A stretch of DNA of 60,000 bases. It comes from Takakia lepidozioides. Taxonomy: Eukaryota; Streptophyta; Takakiopsida; Takakiales; Takakiaceae. Shown piece after piece: positions 10,967 through 23,700 of this stretch. Made by a program: the position numbers and the translations under genes. Within the stretch, counting starts at the first letter, position 1. Each line of letters begins with the position of its first letter. Below the pieces are notes generated by a model that saw only the letters and a list, made by a program, of their open reading frames with translations, did no database searches and was not told the DNA's origin. The stretch covers positions 40,256,042-40,316,041 of the forward strand of contig CM060734.1 of assembly GCA_030704615.1 (NCBI GenBank). The letters run 5' to 3'.

Positions 10967-12619
10967 CCTCACTGGCTACAGATCCAAGGCCTGCACAGAT
11001 GAAAACTGTGAGTCTGCGCATATGAGCATAGAAGGCTCCCCATCCCCATCCCTTCCCTTTCAATTTCTAGCCATTATGAAAGCTAAAGAGAACCAGGAAC
11101 ATCCCCTGTCAACCCTCCATAACTGATTGTTGCAAGAGGATCGATAAATTAATATTACAAAGGTCTGTTGTTCACATCAGCTAAAACTGTTGGAAGAAAG
11201 GATGGAAAAGATCATAGAGGGTATAGAGCTCGGGTAGGGTTTTGAAAGGCTGTGAAAAACTCCTTCCTGAGACAGCTGATCAGGGTCGGATCTCCTGGCA
11301 ATTCTCTGCCCACACTTCACCGTAAGACTTTCACAAGGACGACTCAAGGTTACGGTTCTTAAGAAACAGTTCATAGCTACCACCACATATATGGCAGACT
11401 AGGCCTCCCTTCCGACAGTCAGTGCGTATGTGAGATACTTGAAGTGACAGTGATTGAGACGGTTCTTAAATCCACAAAGATTTGTAACTGCGTTCAAATA
11501 AACTAGCAATTTATGCTAGTCCCCTGGATAAGACTAGCAAGTTTCACATTTGCGCCTGTCCATGACTGCTGAAAAATTATGTGGAGAAATCAAACCAGAA
11601 CGACGCAGGATCTGGACATTGCCATTCAAGCTCTTCAATTTTCATATTGTCGAGAGACTGCATCAAACAAGGCCTCAAAGACACGAGTTATTTAGATTAC
11701 CTAAAACCAAAATGCAAGAGTTCCAGGCTCAATCAAACCCACCGTGGAAACCTTCCGAAATTGAAGCGGGAGCTCAGTTGAAGAGGAAATCAGCACCGAT
11801 GATGCTGTCTTAAGCCCAGAAATGCGTTTCTGCAGCCTTGTGCTAGCGAAGGTTTCACTCCTCCGATGACAGGCACCACTGTAATAAAGGTGGGAGTAAG
11901 GAATCCCTTTTTGACTTTATGTGTCACAGCGCCAATCCCGTGTGCCGTACGAAGCCTTCCTTTGGCCTTTCAAGCTTCTACAGCGCCCAAGTCCACCTCC
12001 ACGGACTAGGGCGATTTTCTTACTCGCGGCCGGGGAGACCGATTTGAAGGCATCGAGTTACAAGTTGCATGGGTGCGAAAAAGATGGATTCTACGATTCT
12101 ACCATTTCCAAGTTCTAATGGATGATACCGTCCATTCTTAGATTTGCAGCGAGCGACAAATCCACCGAAGCATCTGTCTCTCTGGAGGATGGTGGATTTC
12201 AAGAGAAAATTCTCCGATGGCTGGTACCATCGCAATGATCCATCTCAAGACCCAAAACAACTCATGACGGCACAACCTCATGAAATTCTTCCGTTGCAGG
12301 TGAAGTGGAATGGGCTTACAAAGACGAATCTGGAGAGTTGGGTATGTTCTACCTCCATCTCTGTGTCCACAGTTAAACCGAGAAAAGCCAGGAGAGAAGT
12401 GATTGAAGTAGGCATAGATTTAGGGGTTGATCTTTGTGTTTGCCATGCAGGGAGGCGGGATCGCAAAGCTGGAATCGGACTCAGGGGTTTATTCGCCATC
12501 AGACCCGGGACGAGGGCTTTCCCCTCGGCCCTTCCAATATCGTGGCTGATTCTAATGTAGCACAAAGACAAAGACCAAAGAGGACGGGAGGCAACAGGGA
12601 GACTTGTTGGGGTACTAGT
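10967..12619. other. Intergenic stretch and PPR 5' region
   Basis: This is the divergent interval between the NudC-like gene and the PPR gene, so it should contain both promoters and 5' leaders. Short open frames at 11,550-11,813 and 12,144-12,560 show no known domain. The PPR frame stays open upstream to 12,434 without an ATG, and a CCATGCAG that could act as a splice acceptor ends at 12,450, so an upstream 5' exon is possible. Confidence 0.5.
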
Positions 12620-15334
12620 ATGAATTTGCACACAGTGTGCGAGGAGGGATTGAATGAGGCATTGCACATGTTGGATCTGAGCAAGCAACGTGGATTTGGA
12701 TCATATTCCGATGCGTGTGCTTATCTCTTGCAGGGTTGTGTTAAGAGAAAAGCCCTGGAAGATGGCAAAGGGATCCATGCCCACATTATGAAAAGTGGAT
12801 TCTTGCCAAACGTCTTCCTAGAAACCTCCCTTGTCAGCATGTATGTGAAGTGCGGGAGTGTTAGCGATGCCCTCCAAGTGTTTGACAAAATGCCAGTACG
12901 GAATGTGATATCTTGGAATGCAATGATCACAGGTTTAGTTCAGCGAGGGAATCATGTACAGGCAATGAAACTCTTTCAGCAAATGCAAGCAGAAGGAATG
13001 GAGCCAAACAAGATCACCTTCCTGACCATCGTCAACGCATGTGCCAGCCCAATAGCTCTGGAGCAGAGCATGCGGATCCATGCCGGCATCATCAAAGCTG
13101 GACTGGAGTCAGATGTCCGCTTGGGGACTGCCCTTGTCAGCATGTATTGCAATTACGGGAGGGTGGAGGATGCTCGCCAAGTATTTGACAGAATGCCCAA
13201 GCGAGATGTGGTGTCATGGACAGCGATGATCACAGGATTTGCTCACCACGGGTATGGTGTTAAGGCTTTGGAATTCTTTCGTCAAATGCAAAGAGAAGGT
13301 ATGAAGCCGAACAAGGTCACTTTCATTAGCATCCTCAATGCATGTGCCAACCCAGCAGCACTGGAACAAGGCAAGCGGCTCCATCAGGAACTCATCAACG
13401 ATAGATTTGAGTCAGACTATAGAGTTGGGACTGCTCTTGTCAGCATGTATTGCAGGTGCGGGAGTGTTGTGGATGCGCGCCTAGTGTTTGACTTAATGCC
13501 TAAGAAAGATGTGGTCTCATGGAATGCGATAATCGCAGGGTCTGCTCAGCATGGCCATGGTGAGGAGGCTTTGGTACTCTTTTGGCACATGCGAAGAGAA
13601 GGCATGAAGCCCAATTGGATAACTTTCATTAGCATCCTCAGTGCATGTACCATCCCAGCAGCTCTGGAACAGGGCAAGCAGGTCCATGCAGACATCAACC
13701 AAGCTGGACTTGAGTCAGATGTCCGAGTGGGGACTGCCCTTGTAAGCATGTACTGCAGGTGCGGAAGTGTGGAGGATGCACTCCAAGTGTTTGAGAAAAT
13801 TCCGAAGGAAGATGTTGTCACATGGAATGCAATAATTACAGGACTTGCTCTGCATGGTCATGGTGAGGAGGCGTTGGAATTTTTTCAGCAAATGCAAAGA
13901 GAAGGCGTGAAGCCTAACAATGTCACTTTCATTAGCCTCCTCAATGTGTGTGCTACCCCAGCAGCCTTGGAACAGGGCCAGGAGTTCCATTCAGGCATTA
14001 TTAAAGCTGGGTTTGAGTCAGATGTCCGATTGGGGACTGCCCTTGTCAGCATGTACTGCAAATGTGGGAGTGTGGTGGATGCACGCCAAGCATTTGATAG
14101 ACTAATTAAGCATGATGCAGCCCCGAGGACTGGGGTGATTGCAGGATCTGCTCAGCCTGGTCATGGAGAGGACTGCAGTAGTGGTGAGAATGCACGCACC
14201 ATGCAGCCTGCACAAAATGTGACTTTCTGGAATGCAATGATTGCAGGATATGCTCAGCAAGGGCATAGTGAAGAGGCACTTGAACTTTTTCGGCGAATGC
14301 ATAAAGAAGGCATAAAGTTCGATGAGGTTACTTGCATATCCCTCCTTGCCACATGTGCAAGCCCAGAAGCTCTGGAAGAGGGCAAGTGTGTCCATGCCAA
14401 CATCATCGACGCTGGATACGAGTCAGATGTCCGCGTAGGGAATGCCCTTGTCAGTATGTATTGCAAGTGCGGGAGTGTGGTGGATGCACGCCGAGTGTTT
14501 GATGAAATGCCTAACCGAGATGTAGTCTCGTGGACTGTAATAATTGCAGGATCTGCTCAGCAAGGACATGGAGTAGAGGCACTTGAACTCTTTCGACAGA
14601 TGCAAGAAGTAGGGGTGAAGCCAAACAGGTTCACCTTCTTGAGCATCCTCGGGGCTTGTGTCAGCCTAGCATCACTGGAAGAGGGCAAGTGGGTCCATGC
14701 CCACATTATTAATTCTGGAGGATATGAAGCAGATCTACTTGTGGCGAATGCCCTCATTGACATGTATGCAAAGTGTGGGAGTGTTGGTGATGCACGGCAA
14801 GTATTTGACAAAATTAGCGACAGAGATGTGTTCTCATGGACTGCGATGATCACTGGATATGCTCAGCATGGGCATGGCAAGGACGCCCTTGAACTCTTTG
14901 AACAGATGGAAAGGGAAGGGGTGAAGCCAAATGAGGTCACATTTATTGGTGTTCTCTCTGCCTGCAGCCATGTTGGCCTAGTGGATGAAGGCCATTATTA
15001 CTTCCTTTCCATGAGTCGAGATCATGGCATCACACCATCAGAAAAGCACTGTGGCTGCATGGTTGACCTTCTTGGCCGTGCAGGATGCCTGGATGAGGCA
15101 GAGGATTTTATCAAAGAAATGTCCTTTGAACCAGGCACGTCAGTGTGGGGGGCCTTGCTTGGTGCCTGCAGAATTCATGGCAATGTGGACCTAGCAGAAC
15201 GGGCCGCACACTGTATTGTCAAGTTGGAACCGCAGAATGATACAGTATATGAAGTGCTTTCAAACATCTATTGTGTGGCTGGCAGGTGGGATGATGTGGA
15301 GAACGTGAGGAAAGTAATGGAGGGTAGAAGGTGA
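12620..15334 (+). CDS. PLS-class pentatricopeptide repeat protein with E domain
   Basis: A single open frame of 904 residues from the only in-frame ATG. It is built of about seven P-L-S triplets, each with an L-type HAxIIKAG opening, a GTALVSMYCKCGSVxDAR middle and an S-type DVVSWxAMITGxAQHGHGxEAL end. A C-terminal E motif starts near CGCMVDLLGRAGCLDEAEDF. Such proteins bind organellar RNA and usually direct C-to-U editing in chloroplasts or mitochondria. The fifth unit is irregular (about residues 500-535: IKHDAAPRTGVIAG, then a TMQPAQNVTFW insert). The frame ends right after VMEGRR, before the E2 and DYW parts. The next bases still resemble that tail in broken frames (see next entry). No transit peptide is obvious after this ATG, so a 5' exon may supply it. 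The RNA target cannot be predicted. Confidence 0.9.
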   Translation: MNLHTVCEEGLNEALHMLDLSKQRGFGSYSDACAYLLQGCVKRKALEDGKGIHAHIMKSGFLPNVFLETSLVSMYVKCGSVSDALQVFDKMPVRNVISWNAMITGLVQRGNHVQAMKLFQQMQAEGMEPNKITFLTIVNACASPIALEQSMRIHAGIIKAGLESDVRLGTALVSMYCNYGRVEDARQVFDRMPKRDVVSWTAMITGFAHHGYGVKALEFFRQMQREGMKPNKVTFISILNACANPAALEQGKRLHQELINDRFESDYRVGTALVSMYCRCGSVVDARLVFDLMPKKDVVSWNAIIAGSAQHGHGEEALVLFWHMRREGMKPNWITFISILSACTIPAALEQGKQVHADINQAGLESDVRVGTALVSMYCRCGSVEDALQVFEKIPKEDVVTWNAIITGLALHGHGEEALEFFQQMQREGVKPNNVTFISLLNVCATPAALEQGQEFHSGIIKAGFESDVRLGTALVSMYCKCGSVVDARQAFDRLIKHDAAPRTGVIAGSAQPGHGEDCSSGENARTMQPAQNVTFWNAMIAGYAQQGHSEEALELFRRMHKEGIKFDEVTCISLLATCASPEALEEGKCVHANIIDAGYESDVRVGNALVSMYCKCGSVVDARRVFDEMPNRDVVSWTVIIAGSAQQGHGVEALELFRQMQEVGVKPNRFTFLSILGACVSLASLEEGKWVHAHIINSGGYEADLLVANALIDMYAKCGSVGDARQVFDKISDRDVFSWTAMITGYAQHGHGKDALELFEQMEREGVKPNEVTFIGVLSACSHVGLVDEGHYYFLSMSRDHGITPSEKHCGCMVDLLGRAGCLDEAEDFIKEMSFEPGTSVWGALLGACRIHGNVDLAERAAHCIVKLEPQNDTVYEVLSNIYCVAGRWDDVENVRKVMEGRR

Positions 15335-15420
15335 AGGAGCCAGAGTGCAGCTAATTGCCACCTTGAATTCTTTGCGGCGGAGAGCATGCAACCTGGACAG
15401 TATTCTGTTCCGCCCTAGAA
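15335..15420 (+). pseudogene. Decayed E2 tail of the PPR gene
   Basis: Immediately after the PPR stop, the +1 frame reads VKEPECS, close to the usual KKEPGCSW, followed by a stop. The original frame then reads LEFFAAESMQP, like the E2 sequence HEFFAGDRSHP. Indels and stops separate the two. This is the remnant of a longer PLS-E2 and possibly DYW protein; no DYW deaminase is recognisable further on. Confidence 0.6.
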
Positions 15421-15599
15421 AGTTTATGCCACACTTTGCCTTGAATCCATGACACTGAGACTAAAAAGTGGTCAACCCCAAGGGTCCACTGCGAGTAAGG
15501 GTAGTCCTCTCTCAGCTTTTTCACATAACTTCTCAAAGAAACTCCAACCTTTGATGGCCCAATTCCCGGAGCCCTCCATAAGGCTTCTATTGAAACTGG

Positions 15600-16289
15600 C
15601 ACCAAGAAAAAGCTTGCTTCTTCAGGTACTCAGAGGTGAATTTGCTCCAAAAATGGCTTTTCACAAAAATGGCTTCTGTGCAATTGACCTTCTCAGCTTG
15701 TTCACTCCCATCAAACAAGCTGTATTCCTAAGTGCTCTCATTCTGAGAAGGATATATATAGATCTTAAACTTCCTGAACATCTCATTGTAATTCAATGAG
15801 AAAACCTTTGATGAATGGGATGGTCCTGCCAATGTTTCATGATTGGTGGCATCTGATAAGTCGATCGGTGAGAGATTTGCTGAGACAAATCTTCTGAGAC
15901 AAATCTTCTTCCCTGGCAAAACCGTTATTGCCTGTGGACCTCTCTTCCACCTGATTGATCTCTTTGACACTTTTGACATCCACTGATAGTCAGGAACAGA
16001 GGAACTCTCGGCAACAGAGGAGATGGAAGGACTGTGTGAACTATGGGTTCACTGTGAGAAAAGCTGAAAGCATTGGAGAGAACTTTTGACTGAGAGACTC
16101 TGTATACCAGCACCCGAGTACCAGTGCGAGCACCAGTGCCGTTATCATAAAAAACACTATTTCCACTCTATTTATGCTCTGCTTTCGCACGGATGCCTCA
16201 ATTACACCTCCTTTACTGGCATCTTCACTTCTACCTCTGCCCAAGTCAACCTTGTACATCTCTTGATGTTGCTTCAAAGATGACAACAC
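15600..16289 (-). pseudogene. Possible GT47 (exostosin-like) glycosyltransferase relic
   Basis: A minus-strand frame from 16,289 begins with about 42 polar residues, followed by a single membrane segment (IVFFMITALVLALVLGCWY), the layout of a Golgi type II protein. After several stops, a later block reads LNYNEMFRKFKIYIYPSQNE (about 15,728-15,790). The NYxEM...FKIYIYP wording is typical of the start of the plant GT47 exostosin domain. A TAG interrupts it, after which EYSLFDGSEQAEK continues. No downstream catalytic part was found. It could also be a gene with unrecognised introns. Confidence 0.4.
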
Positions 16290-16635
16290 ACAAACTACAA
16301 ATCAATTCATCAAGGTTGCGAACACAATTTGGAGGATAGGTTCAGGCAGAGAGACATTGGCTGTGAACATACTGAGGTGGATTTGGGAGAGTTTAAACTC
16401 CATACACTTCACTCTCGGAAAGGGAAATGCTATGAGAGATAGGCGTGTAGACAGACGTTGGAATCCAGGACGGTCTTCTGCACGACTATGAGTCTCAAAG
16501 AAGGAACCCTAGCCTAGTATGAACCAAAAGGTGCATAAGACCTGAAATGAGAACATGGGAATAACTAAACTAAAATTTCCACCACCCATGCAAATGAATC
16601 GAAGATAGGCAGCGACACGGGTGATGGAGTATTGT

Positions 16636-16661
16636 GCTCTCTCTCTCTTTCTCTCTCTCTC
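16636..16661. repeat. (CT)n microsatellite
   Basis: A CTCTCTCTCT run with two interrupting T residues. Confidence 0.9.
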
Positions 16662-17719
16662 AACACCACGCTCTAGGATCCATTGGACAGTGCTTGATGA
16701 TCTGCCCCTTCCCTTAGTGGCTGGGATTACCTCTGCTGATCCCCCCTTCTCCTTTAAATCTTCGCAGGGGGAGTCATTTCGTCCAAATAACCGGTGTGGG
16801 CCGTAAGAGCCCACATCCTCTGGAATACTTGGAAGTCCAGATGAGAGTTTGTCTTTGAGAACACACGGCCCAGCATCACAATGATTCTTTACAAAGTTCA
16901 TTCAGAACTGATGATTGAGGGGACGAAGGCCTGCATTTCCTTGCTGGCAACTGTTTGCACTGTTTGCAGCAGATGCACTGACCGACAAAAGGCACAGCTT
17001 TATGCAAAAATTTAACAACTCTTGGTTGCAAGCATGGCCTTACCTGCACCCGTTTGTCAGCCTCGCGCATCTACTAGCATGATTCCATCTCCTGAAGAGT
17101 AGGCTCTCTCCTACTGAGGGCGAGGAGCTGGAGGTTTCGGAATTCCAATATCAAAACTGAAACCTCCGGATTGCAGGGATGTCTGGCAGTCTCAACTCTC
17201 CTCCGCCACCTGCCTTTCCAACGACGCGTGGCATGCTCCAGTTCTACCTATTGGATGAATTACACCCCATCCACTTGTCTTGCCGTGTCCCCTCACACGT
17301 GTTCAGGCTTCTAACAGTGGAGGAAGTACCTGTTTTCATCCATCCAAATCTCCAACTCCGCAGTTTGGTAGAGGATATCAGAGTATATTTCTCTAGATGC
17401 CCAATAGACTGCGTCCGTCAAGGGTCGAGGACATCCGAGTGGTGGAGACGAGAAGAGGGAGAGACTTTTCCATGGCCTCGTCGAAAATAATGTCAAGATC
17501 GATGTCGTTTCCACTTAGCAGGGACACCAGAGGATGAATGGGTTGGGGAATTCTGAAGAGAAAGAGAACAGTTGTTGATCATATTGGAGCTGAAGAAAAT
17601 TTGTAAAGAGACAATGGAATCCTCTTGTAAATGCTAAAAGGAGTGGGGGATGGATTAGCAAGAGGACCACGGTAAAGGCAGGAAGTGAGGGGAGAGTACC
17701 TGAATAAGCTTGGGAATTT

Positions 17720-17737
17720 GAGAGAGAGAGAGAGAGA
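17720..17737. repeat. (GA)n microsatellite in hydrolase 5' leader region
   Basis: About nine GA dinucleotides, 45 bases before the hydrolase ATG. GA repeats are common in plant 5' untranslated regions and promoters; a regulatory role here is only possible. Confidence 0.85.
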
Positions 17738-17782
17738 AGCTATAGAGTTCTTGGAAGGACAGAGACAGAGACTGGGAAAGAG

Positions 17783-20700
17783 ATGCAGAATGTGAACTCA
17801 ATTGCAAGCAAGAGCTGGGGCTGCTTCTCCTGCCGTCGGTTTCACCCTCGGCTGTTTTCTACCTCACTCTTTCCGTCCAGCCGATTCGCCTTGTCCACTC
17901 ACCCTTCCCTTCTGGCACGTCACGTAGCATGTTTGCCATACCAGTGTGCTCAACCAAGGTTCTTGCGGAAGTTCAGCACAGCTTACTGTGGTGGACAATT
18001 TGGTCAAGAGAGAGGTCCTCAATGGAGAGGGAGATGGATTCGAGTGCGGCTGTTTGCGAGTCTTCAAAGTGCAGATGACAGACAGACATTTGAAAGAGAA
18101 GCTGGTGATGGAGTTGGGAAGACAGAGAAGGACTCCGTCTTGCCTACAGCTGATGAAGGGCTCGGGCCTGCCAAGCCTGAGATATGCACGGCCGATGAGT
18201 TGCATTACGTGCCTATCCCAGGCACGGATTGGAGGCTTGCTCTCTGGCGGTATCTCCCTGCCGAAAATGTAATTCCTCTCCTGTCCCCTGCTGTGGTGCT
18301 TGCGGTAAGACTCTCTTGCGTAGTATTCGTGTACTGTGGTGGCTGTGAGGAGCAGCTCTGGGATTTCAGTACACCAGTTTGGGCACATACCATTGGTAGA
18401 GTTATCTGAGACTAAAATTTCCGAGAAATTAGCTCAATGCATAACTATCATATTTTGTGATGGCAAATCTTAGGATTATAATAACGATGTGAAATCATCA
18501 TCTTAAGAATGTTAGCATCAGGGGAAATCATCTCGAGACAATCAGAATATGTTGTACGCTTGAACAAAAACAATTCCTCTTTGTTCACAATATGCATGGT
18601 TTCAGGTAAGTGGCAGGGTGCTGTATCATGATAGTCCTGTCATTCTTCTTAACTAAGCTCATATGTCAGGGTACAGTTCTGCCTGCCTCTGTTGGTTGCA
18701 AAGGTTTTTTCTGTAGGCCACGGTATCTTGATGAGACTTTAAAAGTAAAACAAGCCACTTAGTAGCAAAGGCACCAATGGGAGGTACAGTTCTTTTATGA
18801 CCAACCTGGCAGTTTGTGTGTCCACTGTGGGACTATAACATTGTACTCCCAATAGAGTGGCAGTAATCACTGCAGTTCCTCTTGCTTTATTTGCAGCCTG
18901 GGTTGAGGTTGGCAATGTCATTCTGGGTGTACTCAGATGGTGACTTCAATTTTGGAATCAACAGTGAGCAAAGTTCCTTTTGGTATGCAGTCAATGCTTT
19001 GAAGGTTGGTGTTAAATGTTGGACTTAAGTACAGGGCTTTGGATCTAGCTGATGGAAAGGGGGGTGGGGGGGGCTGGTGCAGGCTCCAAAAAGAAATCAT
19101 CCCCTGTTGATGCTCTCTGGTATTGGAACAAATGCCTTTTGTTTCGACCTAGACCCCGATGTAAGTTCCATCAGCTCAGTTACTACAACAAATGGTATTG
19201 TTGGTGGTTGACATTAGCAGCAGAGTTAAGCATATGGGGATGGATCGTGTGCACAGGGAGGAGGGGAGACAAAAGAAATAGATGCAGCTGGAGAGGGACG
19301 GCACAAAGGTTTTTTGTTGTAGTTAAGTTCATCTAAGCAGTTATCAGAAATGAGATTTAGAGGTTCTGCGGGTGGGGGGACAGGTGTCTTTGGCGCGCTA
19401 CATGTCAGGAGCAGGGTTTGACACCTGGATTTTAGAGGTCCGGGGTGTAGGGTTAAGTAAACGAGAGGGCGAGCCAACTGCTAGTGAGCTTGGTGGCAGT
19501 AATGCACCTCTGGCCGGGGCAGCGCAATTGGCTGGAGCAACAGTTAAGTCCGCCACTGATGCAACACCATACATGGAAAAGTTCTGTGCATTGGAGGAAG
19601 GGAATGGGGCAACTTCGGAAAAGCAGTCGGTGGTGATTGATAAAGCAAATGAAGAATCAACAGGACATGAAATGAAAGCATCCTGGCTATCCAAATCGGT
19701 AGTGCAGTTGTCAGAGAGATTGTGGGCTCTGGTTAGTCAAGGCCACTCAAGGATCCTTTCTGCTCGATTGATTGAAAAGGTGAGTTACGTGTATTCAACT
19801 TGTAGTAGGTAGACAATCTCTCTTATATTTTCCCTAAAATGGTGAACCAGTCCAGGGGGGTCTTTGCAGTTCACCTCATGCAGGTGTCAGTGGTACTCCT
19901 ATAGATTGCAACTGATATCATGATATTGATCAAATTGGCAATGTCCAGAGATACTTTGGAGTTTCAAAGCTCTCTTCCTCACCCAAGCAATGTCTTTTGA
20001 GCTGCAGTGCTGTGCATGAGGGCCCTTGAGCAGAAATTGATCACAAAAACCCACTGTTACGTACTTAAAAATTAAGGAGTGAAGTTCAAGTTTACTGTAA
20101 TCATAGATCTCCGTAGTACATGCTGTTGAGTACCTGAAAGGCTGTAAATATGCAGATTTCGTCTCTTGTAGAACGTGGCCATTTGTCCCAGCGTATTGGA
20201 GAGCTAAAGGAAAGATTGAACAGCCTTCTCAAGGGGTGGCAAAGCAATTCCACACAAGTGTCATATGTGACGAAGAGGATGGCCCAGTTGCAACGCACAG
20301 TGTCACCAAGTATTTTCAACTTACAGGCATGGTGTCTCTTCCCCCACGGTGTTTGTACACTATGGTAGGGACATAAAGACTGTCCACTTTCTGCTTTTGG
20401 GTAAAAATGGGAGCGTGACACCAGCTGACATGCACCCCAAAATAACATCAGAATTGTGAAAACAATCCTCTTACAAATTTGAGAGACTGGGTCTGAACCC
20501 CTATCAAAACCCTCTTTACCACTGACGCTGATAGAAGGGGATACCAACCAGTTGAGGATCCAGAGGAATGTGAATGAAGGTCAAAAGTGTAGAAACCATC
20601 ACCCAGAACACCAGAATATCATCAAAGCATGGATCTCACATACATTGGCTACTGATGATAAAAAAAGTCCTGTTGCGATTGTTGTGGGTCAGATGGTGAG

Positions 20701-23700
20701 CCCCTTTGCACTGATGCTGTAGTCAAGTGTGAAGAAACAGTGTCAAGGGTCAGTTAGGTACTATCCTAATGGAACTGTGTTTTGCAGGAAAGGTTGAACA
20801 CAGCAGTTGGCGATTTTCAGGAGATCCTGGAGCTAAATGCCAAGTATGACTGGGACTTCGACAGTTATCTTGAAGAGGATGTTCCAACAGCGGTAGAGTT
20901 TGTACCTTCTGCCATATCAAAACTCGTATTTTTCTGGGGCCAGCTTCTTATGTTCAGGATAACATGATACCCAACCCGTTTTAGCAAGTACCATAAGCCT
21001 AGAATTGTGAAGCATTCCAACAGGATTTTCTGTTTCTGTGGCCCCACCTTTGGTTCTGTGTTGGGGTTCTGCCATCAAGTAGCGGATTAGCAGTTCACTA
21101 TACACTGTAATTTTGAAAGTACCATTTTCACAGTAGGTCATATTTTGGAGCACAGACCGGGCCAACCTGGTCTGAGATCCAGCTCAAGTCTATCAATGAT
21201 CAGAGGCACCATTGCTTATTCCCCTTCCCAAAATCAAAGATTTATCCACACAGTGAAGTACAACCCCTCAGTTTCCATGAGGAAAGTATCATGGTTACCG
21301 ATTCATGGTGGAGCTGGTGTGGCAATGGCATGCAGATGGAGTTTGTAAGGAACCATACTGCAAGCACAGATGGCAAACTTCTGGGCCTTGGCCACTCTTT
21401 GGGCGGCATCATCCTGTACGCTCTGCTGGCCACTCGTGGTAGGTGCGCCCACTTATCTTGACATTGCCCATTTCTATTGATGACAAATTGGGGACTTTTG
21501 AGATGTATGTTGCTCATTGAAGTCCCTACATGATCAATATACATTGCTCTACTGGCTGGTCTACTTTAGCCGATGCCTTGTGTCAGAATTAGGAAACCTG
21601 AAAATTAGAACAACTTTAGTACCAACCACTTGACTCTTGATTTAAGTCGAGTCAGTGGCACTCCTTACTTCCAGCCACTTGACTCCAAGAAGTTGAATTA
21701 GTGGTAATGTTCTATGAGCTGCTAATATGCACTATATGAACAAGCGAAGTATGACAGAAATAGTACTTCTGTCACAATCTTTTGATCAAGAGAGGCCTCT
21801 GGAATTTCTTCTTGGCTTTATCATTCTGTGGTACCAGTGGCATTGGCCTAGCTTTTCTGAAGATATCGTAGCCCCTTCCTACTAAAATGCTTCAGGTGGT
21901 GGCGGCTAAGTGATTCTACTCCTATGACTCCCTTGCATGTTGTATCCAAGTGGGGTTTATGCTCTGATATTGGACACTATACTTACTGATTCATTTTGGA
22001 AAGTTATAGCACACAAGAGGGCCTGCTAGTCACCTCGCACATCCTCACTAAACCACATCATATGCTTGAGAGGACTTGAGGAAAGAATATCAGCAGGTTG
22101 TACTCTCCAGGAATCTAACCTATACTGTGAGATTTTCCCCTCTCTGCTTGGTTAGTGATTGTCACGATATATCACTGTGAGGCATGTTATTTTATCATGA
22201 GCTCATTTCCAGAACCTAAGTTGTCAAGTTCTGAGCTCTTTGATGAAGTTTCCTGCAAACCATATGCGTGGTTTTGCAATGACTTGATAGAGGTGTTGTT
22301 TGAAAACAAAATGCAATACGATGATGCTTGATATAGCAGCTATGCGCATTACACAGCCTAGCTATCTCCTCTATTATGGAGCACTATAACAGTTCATGAA
22401 AAGCCATGAACCATTCTGCCTATCTCTGTGGCAAATCTAACATGGGAGAGAAGCCTGCATTTGATCATATGCAAGTCCACCACCACCCACCCCTGATATG
22501 GAGTCAATGTGGAGTCGGGATCAAGAGGAAATGTGATGGTACCTTCTTTGAAGGCTGTATTGTCTATAAATTTTTGGTCTAGTCTGGAATATACAGATCC
22601 TTTCTTGTCAAGACAAGACAAGCCCTAACTCCCTCTCTCTCGACAAGTCCGGGGTATTCTCATTAGAGTGACCCTCTCGAGGACCATCAAGAATATAGGC
22701 GTCCCTGCAATTCCGTTCAACAGCTTTCAAAATCTCTAAAACCCTGGCTCTGTTGGGGTCTAATTGCTGGGCAGCTCAGACACAGCAAATAATGCTTGTG
22801 TGAAGGGATTTCCAGAGGAATTCTGGAAAGCCTGAACCAATTGTTTATACCAAGGTAAGTCCCACTGGTAGTGCCTGTTCCCTCTGGTTCCGCCCAAACT
22901 GGGCTTGGGGTCTATGGGCACAAGGGCTACCGCAAACAATGTCTCATGGGGACATTCTCTCTCTCTCCCCCTGTGGAGATAAGGCAGGCCTCAGGATAAT
23001 CAATAGCTGATTTATCACACCGCACACCACATGGCCATGCTAATGGATGTTGTCGGTATGTCAACAGAGCAATCAGGGCTAGCAGGAGTCGTGACAATCG
23101 CATCAGCTTTGGAGTACCGGACGTCTAATTCCTCCCTCAAACTCCTCCTCCCTTTTGTGAGTAGCTGCATTTCACGCGTGGGAGTTCGAGATATTTGGTT
23201 GAACCAGAACTTTTATTATCAGTCCTCCCAAAACCCCCTTCATTTGAAGTCTTTTAGACCTACATCAGATTCTAATGTACCCTCATGGAAGAGGAAGAAG
23301 GATAGTGGCCCAAGCTAGTGTAACGGAGTGCCTCCTCCTTCACTCGATGCTACTGCCTCCTCTGGATAGGTGGGCACTTTCTAACTGTCATTTATAGTAC
23401 CAGGGCATACTGGTGGATGAATGTTTCCTTGGAGACTTGGAAGCCTTCGGTACCCGAGTGGACATGGCAATGCAATGCCCTTATTCACGAAACGGATCAC
23501 AAATGTCACCTCTACTATGAACCTTTGTGGATTTGAACAGAGGATCACTACTCGGTGTCCGCAGTGCTGACCACTCATTAGAAACTGTATGCTTACACAA
23601 ATAACAATTTGTACTGTTCATTTCAATCCATATTTCCCCATGCAGGCTTGGCATTCATGACACATTTACATCCTCACTAGCATTAATTTATGTGTGTTTG

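Larger units (their letters stand above)
16290..17782. other. Intergenic stretch with microsatellites
   Basis: No gene is recognised. It contains a CT-rich microsatellite (16,636-16,661) and a GA repeat (17,720-17,737) shortly before the hydrolase start. The right end should hold the hydrolase promoter and 5' leader. Confidence 0.55.

Noticed and set aside
12721-14853. Antisense open frames across the PPR gene
   Set aside because: They mirror the PPR repeats on the coding strand and show no independent features.
20893-21345. Duplicate of hydrolase exon 6 start (GTAGAGTTTGTA at the intron 5 donor versus ATGGAGTTTGTA)
   Set aside because: Only about 11 bases match and similarity does not extend, so chance is likely, unlike the JMJ cases.
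23031-23067. ATG at 23,031 as a gene start
   Set aside because: It is intronic; the hydrolase exon 7 acceptor at 23,067 gives the phase-consistent reading.
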